In this document: positions 23,575 to 32,649 of the stretch, in pieces | Layout: each line of letters starts with the position of its first letter | Position numbering within the stretch: position 1 is the stretch's first letter | Origin: Zychaea mexicana | Taxonomy: Eukaryota > Mucoromycota > Mucoromycetes > Mucorales > Lichtheimiaceae | NCBI RefSeq assembly: GCF_025766255.1 | Contig: NW_026516886.1 | Span: 1-37,900, forward strand | DNA length: 37,900 bases | Direction: 5' to 3' | The notes under the pieces: generated by a model | Databases searched by the model: none | What the model saw: the letters and a program-made list of their open reading frames with translations, nothing else | Told to the model about the DNA's origin: nothing | Made by a program: the position numbers and the translations under genes

Positions 23575-24687
23575 CTATGAAATCATTTCTTCATTGTCTA
23601 GCTTTTCTTTGGTAATTAGTTGATCAAAATCAGAAATACGCCAGGACCAGTCGTTGATAGGCTCTCCATTCTCAGGGTCACGTCCGGAAACCATTTTATG
23701 TGCTGGTTCAAAGTAAGGCGTCTCGAACTGCACAAGCAGCGTCCGTCGGCCTTCGTCATACAAAAGCGTCTCGTCTCCACGAGTGATCTTGTACACCACG
23801 TCAGCATCCACTTCCACATCAACCTTAATGTGCACCCCTTCCATCAATCCCCGTGCAATACGGGCCCGGTAATCCTTGAATGACTCTTCTTCCGCGTCCA
23901 CGCCAGAGTTCTTTAAGCACAACTTGAGCGTCATCCATTCAAGCACTTCATATTGTCGCGGGTGAGTAAATGCAGTGGAGTTTCCCAATGTGACCCAGAC
24001 GTCCCCCAGGTTTGCGTCGTATATTTGTGGCAAATTGATGCTGATTTCTTCGTCGCCTGTCAGGCATTCTTTGGCGGCTCTAGTGTATCGGTCCAACAGG
24101 TCAATGCTCATCATGTTTTCGAGTTCGTCCTTTGTGCTGTCGTCTGGATGACTAAGGTGCTGTGACAAGACATTCAGTGCTCTGCGAGAAGCAAATGTCG
24201 CTATAGTAATTTGTTTAGATCTGCTATCCCTCTGTGTTGTGTAAGTTGCTGTTCTCTTAGGGGAAAAATATAACACAAACCTCCAAGCAGGAACTGTTCT
24301 GGGAAATATGAGGATCCCGTGTTCAAATGGACCGTGCGCGACGCGAGCCATACACTAAGTCTATGCTGCAAGCCAATAGGCAAGATATTCATCCAACCGA
24401 ACGTTGCAGGGGCATGCACATAAGGGTACTTTTCGATCCGGGATGGTGAGCGATTCAGCAGCCATGCTATACATATAATGACGCATATATAAAATACGTG
24501 TGCGTGTTTGTATTAGTGGTCCGCGAAGAGAAGAAATTACGATAATGACGAGTCAGTTGGTGGAGATATTACGAAAGTCTTGTATGTTGGACTTGGTTTC
24601 TTGAAAGAAAGGTTTTGATTGCGAGAAATGCCGAATAGATTGCGTAGGACGTAGCCTGGTGAAGAGCCGTATAGAGTTATTAAGCAT
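23575..24687 (-). CDS. Predicted mitochondrial Tim44-like (MRPL45/Mba1/MAIP1-type) protein
   Basis: Exons are 24687-24573, 24466-24281 and 24200-23575 (TAG), giving 308 aa. The first 30 residues are Arg/Ser-rich without acids and contain IRHFSQS, a classic matrix-targeting presequence with a likely cleavage near HFS. The rest has the layout of the Tim44-like/NTF2-like family: an N-terminal helical part (FPEQFLLGATFASRRALNVLSQHL) and a C-terminal beta-rich part ending DWSWRISDFDQLI. In that family Mba1/MRPL45 tether the mitoribosome to the inner membrane and MAIP1 assists m-AAA protease substrates. Which of these, if any, cannot be decided by eye. It shares a 165-bp divergent promoter with IMP3. 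Confidence 0.7.
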
Positions 24688-24852
24688 AACGTTTGTGCGA
24701 AACAGAAAAAGAAAAGCGCAAGGCTGCTGTCTTTTCCACATACAATGACTGGCGGGCTTTTTTTTTTTTGAGTTGCAAAAACTTCTTTTTAAGCAACCAG
24801 GTTTTTTTTTCTTATTCTTCACTTTCCACTACTGTTTATAAGCACCTAAAGC
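24688..24852. promoter_or_regulatory. Divergent promoter, Tim44-like gene / IMP3
   Basis: Only 165 bp lie between the two ATGs. T10 (24761-24770) and T8 (24803-24810) tracts are the only evident landmarks. Both products serve ribosome production or mitochondrial translation-related functions if the annotations hold, so co-regulation is plausible. Confidence 0.6.
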
Positions 24853-25621
24853 ATGAGACAATTGAAATACCACGAACAAAAGCTTTTGAAGAAGGTCGAC
24901 TTTCTTCAATGGAAGAAAGAAGACAATATTCGCGAAATCAAAGTGATTCGACGATACCATTTACAGCAACGAGAAGACTATCACAAGTAAAGATTACCCT
25001 TTTTTATTAATCGCAAACCTCGATCTCGATAACAGAAAAAAAAAGGAAAATATTAATTCACTGAGGATCCACCTATTTCTGTATATTAGATATAACAAAC
25101 TTGCAGGAAACATCAAACAACTAGCCAACAAAATCTCGCTTTTGGATTCACGAGATCCATTCCGGACAGAACAAGAAAAGGCACTTCTCGACAAACTCTA
25201 TTCCATGGGCATTATCACCTCGACCAGCAAATTTAGCGATTGTAACAAAGTCACCGTCTCTGCCTTTTGCCGGAGGCGACTGCCCATTGTCATGTGTCGT
25301 TTAAAGATGGCAGAAACAGTCAAAGAAGCAGTTACGTTTGTGGAACAAGGCCATGTTCGTGTTGGACCTCAAACGATCACAGACTCAGCTTTTCTCGTCA
25401 CTCGAACAATGGAGGATTTCGTCACCTGGGTGGATACTTCCAAGATCAAGAGAAAGATCATGAAGTACAACGACAAGGTAATGTATTTGTGTTTTCTTCA
25501 TGAGCTTTGGCACTGGATTGATGGAAAACTAGGAGAGTGTTGTCTCATTCTATTACTTCTTCATGGAAACTGATTAAAAAAATACTGTTTTCTGTAGTTG
25601 GATGATTTCGATCTGCTGTAA
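24853..25621 (+). CDS. IMP3: U3 small nucleolar ribonucleoprotein Imp3
   Basis: Imp3 helps U3 snoRNA pair with pre-rRNA in the SSU processome. Exons are 24853-24986, 25090-25477 and 25598-25621 (TAA), giving 181 aa, the usual size. It starts [20 protein letters not shown], a strong family signature, and has LDSRDPFR in the middle. An S4 RNA-binding domain at about residues 107-170 includes [10 protein letters not shown] and [15 protein letters not shown]. The final exon encodes only LDDFDLL, as in orthologues. Its stop lies 44 bp from the stop of the convergent SETD9-like gene, so the transcripts probably overlap. Confidence 0.95.
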
Positions 25622-25665
25622 ACGGAGGCTTTTTTATTTGCTTATTATTATATGTCTTTTTTAGA

Positions 25666-26771
25666 CTATACTGTATCCATATATGTAGAAAAAAGTTCGG
25701 TATCCTTAATATCTTTAGTAGCCATTAGCGCTACAACCCGTGTATAATGTGTCATTGTGTTGAGTCCGTTCCAGTATATGTTGGGGAGGTATTGGCGTAG
25801 CTCAGTGGGGAAGCTCGGTGGCAAATCGATTTCGTGATATTGTACTGTGGTAGAGCAGGAATGAATGGAAGGAACGATGTATCAGAATAGGAAAAGGAAC
25901 AAAAATTCTTACCGTTGGGATGAAACGTAGAAGTGCCATTGTTAACAATCTGCCCTATTGCAAGTGGGTTTCTGTTTGAGAAAATGATAGAGTTATCCAG
26001 TTAGTGTTAGTATATCAGGTGATGATAACGACTACAAGTAGATCTTCGCTACCTGAGTTCATCCGTTATCCAGGTAATATCACTCGTCTGAATAGCACCA
26101 GGCCAATTCTCACGATGGTATATGGATCGAAATATTCTAGCGGACAGTCCTGTGTGAGAGAAGCTGTATTAGTTCCAGCACTTGAGCTTATACATGGCCG
26201 AATGCAAAAGGTGACTTGCCTGTGCTTTTGCCATCAACAAATAAACCGTCGTAGCATCTTAGTATGTAGCTGTTGGCTATGCTGGCGAATAGCAGAGGCT
26301 CGAATGGCATATAAACGGTGCCTGGATATAAACAAACAATTTGCCCTGCCTGGCAACGACCACGCAATAACACGCCATTGCCTTGACAACCCAAACAGAT
26401 TTTAGCAAAAGAGCCTGTCAAAAAAAAAGTCCGCATGATACTCAAGTTGTTTCCTTATATACCTGCTCCTTGGACCGAAGATACACACTTTTGTATTGAG
26501 AACCCTGCATGCTTTAGCAAATCCTCAGCTGGATCTTCCGATCGATGCACGATGCCAAGTAGCTTCTCTAATTGTGCTACTCCATCCACCGCTAATGGCA
26601 TTGAATCCGAATGGAGAGGAGGTGATCGCATAGCTTTCCTCCAAAGTTTAAAAGACTGTAGCGGATACCTTGTTACAAAGGATTACGATATGTTCCCGGG
26701 TCAGTTGCCATCATCTCGTATAAAAGGAGTCATTATTCTTACAGTCGGTGTAGATAGTCTCGTAGACTCAT
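25666..26771 (-). CDS. SETD9: SETD9-like SET-domain protein
   Basis: SETD9 is a poorly studied SET-domain protein, a putative SAM-dependent methyltransferase of unknown substrate. Exons are 26771-26743, 26668-26463, 26381-26220, 26149-26053, 25971-25913 and 25844-25666 (TAG), giving 243 aa against about 300 in animals. Landmarks in order: GAGNGVLLRG (77-86), CLYPGTVY (95-102), ILRCYDGLFVDGKSTGLS (118-135), SDITWITDELRNPLAIGQIVNN (155-176, the SET pseudoknot region) and DTELFSTYMD near the end. The third intron starts with GCAAGT and is a GC-AG intron: no GT donor keeps the conserved DGKSTGLS reading. The start ATG encodes a 10-residue first exon and is the least certain part. The SAM-site Asn/His pattern is divergent, so activity is not assured. 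Confidence 0.85.
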
Positions 26772-27050
26772 TATAGCTTGTATGGGTAATGTTAGGCAAC
26801 TGAACAAAGAAGCGGAGAAATGGGATACTACATATCTCGGATATGTTAATAATGTAAATTTTAATAGAACAAGAGATTCTTTTATTATACTGGTAGCAAA
26901 AATAGTATATGTGCTGAACAACAACAGAGAGAGATGGATAGGAAAGAGGATGGATGGAGATATGAAAAAACAGGTACAACTACATATGCGACTTTCGAGA
27001 TTAAGGAAAGGGCATTATGGCGTTATGTTAGCTGCTACTAAGTGAGTGAC

Positions 27051-27797
27051 TTAGAGCAAAGAGCCTTCCTTGCCGAGGATAGCCAACACCTGGTCGCACT
27101 GGACAATGTTGACGTTCTCAAGAACCGAGCAAACTTCCAACTTGACCGTGGCAGTGAGATTGTTGACAATGGGAGCAACGCCCAAACCCTTGAGAGTGTT
27201 GCCAACGAGAGCTTTGACTTCGTCCAAGGACAAGCCGCTGGGACCAAGAAGGGTGGCAACAAGTCCAGTAACGGGATCAAGGACGCCGCCATCACGCTTG
27301 AGGTTGAGGACAGAGGTGACTTGAGTGATGGAGATCTTGCTCAAGACTTTGGAAGTGATTTCACCGGTGGGGCACTGCTGCACCAAACCAACGACGACCT
27401 GGAGAACCGCGTCAACAGTGATCGTTATGCCCTTGTCGTTGAGAATGCCGGTGGCCTTGGTGACCAATTCAGTGAGGATATCCAAGTGGAGGATGCGGCC
27501 ATCAATGGAAACAAGAAGACCGTCGACGGTGTTTCCGACAATGTTGAGGACGTTGAAAGCAGCAGAGTCCAAGCCTCGAACAAGAGTCCTTGGGTCGCAG
27601 GTCTTGGCGTTCTGGTTGACAATCTGGGTGACGCACTGGGTTAGCTGGATGTTGCTGAGGCTGAGAGGGCTGGAAGCAGTGCCGGCCAGGGCAGTAGAGC
27701 CAAGAGCAGAAGTGGCACCTTGGGCAGGAGCAGCGGGAGCAGCGTGAACAGTCATGGCAGCCATAAGAGCAGCAACGGTCAAGGTGAAGAAACGCAT
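27051..27797 (-). CDS. Secreted protein of unknown function, 248 aa, intronless
   Basis: One uninterrupted frame ends in TAA. The first 19 residues (MRFFTLTVAALMAAMTVHA) form a signal peptide with an AxA-type cleavage site before APAAPAQ. The mature part has five cysteines (55, 67, 142, 223, 234) and regularly spaced Leu/Val/Ile (for example VLNIVGNTVDGLLVSIDGRIL), as in amphipathic helices or beta-strands. Third-position G/C is high and the codon choice narrow, which suggests strong expression. No enzyme motif, hydrophobin Cys pattern or anchor was seen, and no family was recognised. Upstream there is a TATA box and a pyrimidine-rich leader. Confidence 0.85.
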   Translation of the reverse strand: MRFFTLTVAALMAAMTVHAAPAAPAQGATSALGSTALAGTASSPLSLSNIQLTQCVTQIVNQNAKTCDPRTLVRGLDSAAFNVLNIVGNTVDGLLVSIDGRILHLDILTELVTKATGILNDKGITITVDAVLQVVVGLVQQCPTGEITSKVLSKISITQVTSVLNLKRDGGVLDPVTGLVATLLGPSGLSLDEVKALVGNTLKGLGVAPIVNNLTATVKLEVCSVLENVNIVQCDQVLAILGKEGSLL

Positions 27798-27940
27798 TGT
27801 AAGATGACGAGTTGTTAGAGAGAGATGAAGAAGGTTAAGTAAGAAGGCTGGGAGCTTTGCTTTAGTAAGGAATGGACTTGATTATGTGTAATGAGTGAAA
27901 AAAAAAAGATCTGGTCGAACTGCTCGTCTTTTATATCTTT
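27798..27940 (-). promoter_or_regulatory. Core promoter of the 248-aa secreted-protein gene
   Basis: On the minus strand TATAAAAG occupies 27935-27928, about 130 bp before the ATG. The leader between them is CT-rich (CTTCTTCATCTCTCTCTAAC), a pattern seen at highly expressed fungal genes. The start site is predicted near 27900; this is inference. Confidence 0.65.
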
Positions 27941-30067
27941 TTTTTTCCTTTCACTATCTGCCCAAAAGGACGGTGAGCGAGGATAGCTTAATGCTCGGGC
28001 TCCACGACCTAATAAGTTTCAAGTATACTTGCCCGTCTGTTCTATCTCTCTCTTAGCGGAGGTAGATCTTTTCCCGACCCAAAGGTCAAGGGGTGTACTT
28101 CAAATGCACATAATATTAATCGCAAAACCCCCTAAGACCGGCCCATCCCGCCTTTGGTTGAAGCTTGCACATTTCGCGTAAGCCTGCTAAAAGAAATGTG
28201 CCTGCAAAATTTCTTTAATTAGAGACTTGTTTCATATTAAGCGGAGCAGCTCCACAACTAGCTAGATCGATAAAGAGGTGGCTCTTCTATTAGCCTTCTA
28301 TTAACATGATCTACGCACAGTATCTGTGCTGTACATTTTCTTTAAAATAAGCACACAGAACCAATTTATCTTTTCGCTTGGCGGATGTGTCGCTTTTGTT
28401 TCATGATATATGTATGCGCACATGCAGACTTTACATTTCTATCAGCGTAATAAAGTATTATAAGTAGTAAATGAGCTTAAATTTCCGTAAACCTTACAAT
28501 AATAAATTAGAGGGTTGTGGGGATATTTTACTTTATCTCAAATAATGTGGTGCACATAGCATGTTTGTTGCTGCTGCTGCTGCTGCTGTACATTTTCTTT
28601 TTCATTTCCGCTTAACTTAAACTTCCCATGATAGTGGTAAGGACCACCACTATATCGTATCAAGCGACAAAAACGCGTATTTCTCTCTACATACTCGCGG
28701 CATACTCTCGGTAATGGGTGAGTCTAGCAACATTCAGTGAAACTTGCTGGAGGCAAAACTTGTGTTCCGATCAAACCCCCTTGCGGCACTGACTTGCGGC
28801 ACCCATCCCTAATCCACAGATATCCTCACCATTCCCGTTTATTAACGCATGGAAAATGCCTGTTGTAATGATTATGCGTATACGATTCTTTTATTCATTC
28901 ACTCTCAAAAGCGCTATATGAGACATACGTATGTAAGCAACAAATCGTTATCCCATGAATTACATCAACGAATTCGGTACGAGATCAAAGGAAGAGGATC
29001 TAGATCTATATAGCTGCTGCAGCGTAATGCCACTTTAACTACGCTTGTAAACACCCACAAAAAGCAATTTTAAGAAAATTAAGACACATCACGTTGTAAT
29101 AATAATAGCATTTCAACAAACAGTGATCTGCACCAATCACTTCTTGTTTTTGTGCCTTTTTTGAAATACAAATCGTACACGACGAATTATATATTGTTTG
29201 CGTCGTCCATGCGATTTATAACAAGCTGATCATCATGGAAGCAGATAAATGGCTAAATCCAGTGACGATAGTACTACAGAAAAAGCTATGGGTCACTATG
29301 AATATTTGTTTTTTCCTTTGTTAAGTCGCCGCTTCATATATGATAGTATGCACATTGGACAATGCAACTACTCTTTTCAGTACAACGATCTATGTGATCC
29401 GCAAAGTGTGTAACCAAATCAATGATGACCCCTTTAAATTTTAATTTCTCTTCAGCAGTTTACTACACATTTGAGATCGCTTACCCCATCCAATTTTCAT
29501 TTCCTCGTCTACGTGCTACTTGCTCTGATGCTGTGCTTGACGCTAACCTATTTCCGTTTTCAAGTGCGTGTGTCCTTTCATTTATTTTATTTGTGTAATC
29601 CATGATGACATTGTATCATATATAATAATCCCGCCTCCTCCAGCGTAACGATATGTTACTGCTATACTGCATATGACTGCTGCATTATTAGAGCTACATA
29701 CATGTATATTTGTTGTGATGTGTATGTGTCGAGTGTACAAAAGCAAGAATGTGATACAAGCAGCCCGGTCAGACTATGCATTCTCTTAATCATAGTATGA
29801 TAGTGTGAGCGGATGTCAATGTTTGCTAAATTGACGAACAAGAAAATCTAGAGTATCCCATCCTTCTCGTCGGCCTTTTCGTTCGTCATATGCCAGCTAA
29901 GAATACCACCCCCGCCCGACCTCAACAGTCGAAAATTGGGTGTTGCGGTTGCCGAGCTTCAGGTCGTGATTATAACCGCAAATTAACCGCAACCTTCGAG
30001 TTCTAAATAAACAAGGAATCACTACTCATATTTCCCAATCATAGTCTAATCCCAAATCAAAATAACC
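27941..30067. other. Gene-free stretch
   Basis: About 2.1 kb with no supported gene or RNA. It holds a (GCT)7-type run at about 28568-28589 and a direct repeat CTTGCGGCAC at about 28780-28801. Both strands are rich in stops. It marks the change from the compact gene core to the transposon-rich right part. Confidence 0.5.
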
Positions 30068-31695
30068 ATGCTACATCGCAACGACCAAACACTCATTGAG
30101 AAATTCGAGAAAGCTACAGAAGCACTTACGCAAGAAGAAGGAGCGATAAGTGACGAGGAAGCAAAGTGGATTGCAGAAGACGAGAACATTCAGTCAATTT
30201 TTTGCGAACATGATGAGGTGGCTGTTCAACTGAACGCGCTTTTGAACGAAATTGATCGTTTGAAGGCATTTCATTTGATGGACACCCCTTGCCCCAGTGA
30301 TATTTCTTCTGCGGCCGTTGCACTTACTACTGATGCCACCGACAGTAACAGAGAAGCTACGATGATGGGTGAAGTCCGCGCTTTGAACAAGGCTATGGAG
30401 AAGGAGTATCAGGAACGCCTTGCTCGTATTGCCGAGAGGTACAACGCGCCTGTAGACGCTCTGAAGCACTTGAAACCAACATTCATTCGCAAAAATACTG
30501 GCGGGTTTTCTGGCTTCAACGTCTTTCAGAAACGCCCTTTTGATTCTGATGGTTATCATAGTTTATTATCTTCTATCTCTTATGTACAACTAAGAACGCT
30601 GAACACCCTCTTATGACGTGTGAAACTATGTTTTAGAAAAAGCAGAATTGAAAATTAACAAAAGATCAATCGGAAACATCCAGGCTCGCAGAGGAGCAAT
30701 TTGAAGGGAGATGGATGAAGGTGCCCGGAAACCGTATGAAGACAAGGCACAAATGTTGAATGAGGAGATGATTGGTACGCAGAAGACCATGCGAAACAGG
30801 TACCATCGCCTCATACCTGCTCTTGAAAAAAATCTCACCATGCTGAGGGATGAATGTGGTGTAGAAAGCATTTGCTTTCTTGCACCAAGCAAAACGGACG
30901 GCGTCATCAAGCCTTATAGGGATGGCTATGGCTCTGGTAAATACAACTTCTTAAAGATATGTGAAGGATACCATCTAATTGAAACATTTGGTTGGCGGAG
31001 GCCATTTCTATAAGCTGATGCAACATGGTCAAGTCGAACTTACCAGCCGGTCGTTCATTGACGATTTCCAACATGAAATGATCACTTATAACCGAGGTAC
31101 TCCTAAGACTGTATGACTTAAACTGCCACAATTCAGTACTTATGCTTTAGCTTATCAGCGCAAGTAGCACACAATGCCATTGATACGAATGTTGCCTCTG
31201 GTTCGTCTTTCGCTACACCAACGTCTTCTTCGACTACTACTGCCGCTACCACTATTATTCCCTCTACCACTACAACCACTGCCACGAATCACAGTGTGCC
31301 TGCGCCATCTCTTGTTGCAGCTGCTGATAGATCTATCTCCAAAAAAAATCAGCATCGTAACGAGAAAGATAATCGAGATACCATTTTTGGTCTATATAGT
31401 AAGTATTATCGTATGAATCAATACCAGGAGACATTTAATAATGTATCTGTCATCTTGCAAAACCTTAGGGCAAGCCGTACAGCAATTTTACGGCATTAAT
31501 ATCGATGACAATGCCAATATGCGCTGGAAGGATGAACGGATGTATGAGGATATTGTCATGGAAGGCTGGCCGGATATTCCGCGCGATCATCCTTCTCGTT
31601 TGTCTCGAAATGCGAAATTTGAGCTTGCTGAATGTTTGAACAACGTTCGATTCGTGCTAGCACCAAGACAGCAACAACAACAGCAGCAGGAATAA
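30068..31695 (+). pseudogene. HMG-box protein gene with one in-frame TGA
   Basis: Exons 30068-30551, 30637-30936, 31001-31096, 31159-31398 and 31469-31695 (TAA) keep phase throughout for 448 codons, broken only by TGA at 30702-30704 (codon 184). Around it the sequence reads SGFNVFQK (before intron 1) and then, after the stop, REMDEGARKPYEDKA, the second half of an HMG box. The stop stands exactly where the box has its conserved Trp (W-R/K-x-M). N-terminal residues 1-130 are acidic and helical. After the box come a Ser/Thr-rich linker (TSSSTTTAATTIIPSTTTTT) and a Gln-rich tail. HMG boxes bend DNA; the role here is unknown. Readthrough or a strain-specific mutation cannot be excluded. Confidence 0.7.
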
Positions 31696-32649
31696 GGAAA
31701 ATCCTTTTAAGATCACTTAAAATATATACTACATATTCACGACTGACAATCCGGATCAATAGTTTGCTTTGTCTATTGGTTTTACGTAGATGCCATGAAG
31801 GTTTTTGTGAGAGTATGGTATAACGGTAATAATTAGACTCCAATGCATGGCGTTTCTCTGGTAGGTTTAAATAGAAAATTAAGCGGTAAGCAATGGTATA
31901 ATAGCAGTTAGCAAAAACTTCATCTAGTAGAATATGAGTTTATATTTTTAGCTTGTATATGTCTCGAGTGACATACTTTAATACCACAATTGTACTTGCA
32001 ACTTCTTCATAAAGGATATTTGAGGCTATATACGTCCTGTGGTGAACCACATTAATACACTGCTTAAGATATCAACAATAAGATATTCGGTTAAACATTA
32101 TAGCACACACGTATGAATACTACGGCATTTCGGCTAAACACTATTGAATAAAATCTCTCACTCAGATGATCCACCTTACGTGAACAGGACAATGAACCTA
32201 TCAACAGGTACCTCGGCCATTACATCAGCTAACGCCGGTTTCAAAGATGTGCCCGATTAACATAGCGACTTCAATAGAAGTTCTGATACGTCCTTGATCC
32301 ATCCTTTATCACATAGTTATCCATTAGTCGGATGAATTGATATCGCCGTCTTAATAGCTTGAATATAAAAGAGCTTTATCTTTTGTTGGAATAAAACATC
32401 ATCTCAAAGATACTTAATCTTGTCCCTTATTATCTTTATTATAGCTCTATCATCACACGTCCTATCTATTTTGTGGGTTAATTTTACTATATGATAAGTA
32501 AAACGAGCAAAGAGACCGGGGTATCATAGCTATCTATGGTTATGGTACAACCTCAACTCTCTCATTGTTATAAGACATCGATATATTTCTGCTTGTCCTA
32601 TGAGGATTTGAAGCGGCTTCATTTCCCTGCTGCGACTACTATGAAACAG
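31696..32649. other. Gene-free AT-rich stretch left of the DIRS relic
   Basis: No gene was recognised. A small hairpin TGTGGT-GA-ACCACA lies at 32038-32051. The 5' part of a DIRS element (terminal repeat, gag, early reverse transcriptase) would be expected here or in 31.7-32.6 kb if it were full length, but no convincing match was seen. Confidence 0.5.

Noticed and set aside
25790..25860. tRNA-like 5' half (TAGCTCAGTGGG, an A-box look-alike)
   Set aside because: No matching D-stem partner, anticodon arm or B-box follows, and the region is coding on the minus strand as the last exon of the SETD9-like gene.
27042..27644. 200-residue open frame on the plus strand antisense to the secreted protein
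   Set aside because: It is the mirror of a codon-biased gene; the minus frame has a signal peptide, a TATA box and a leader, whereas this one has none.
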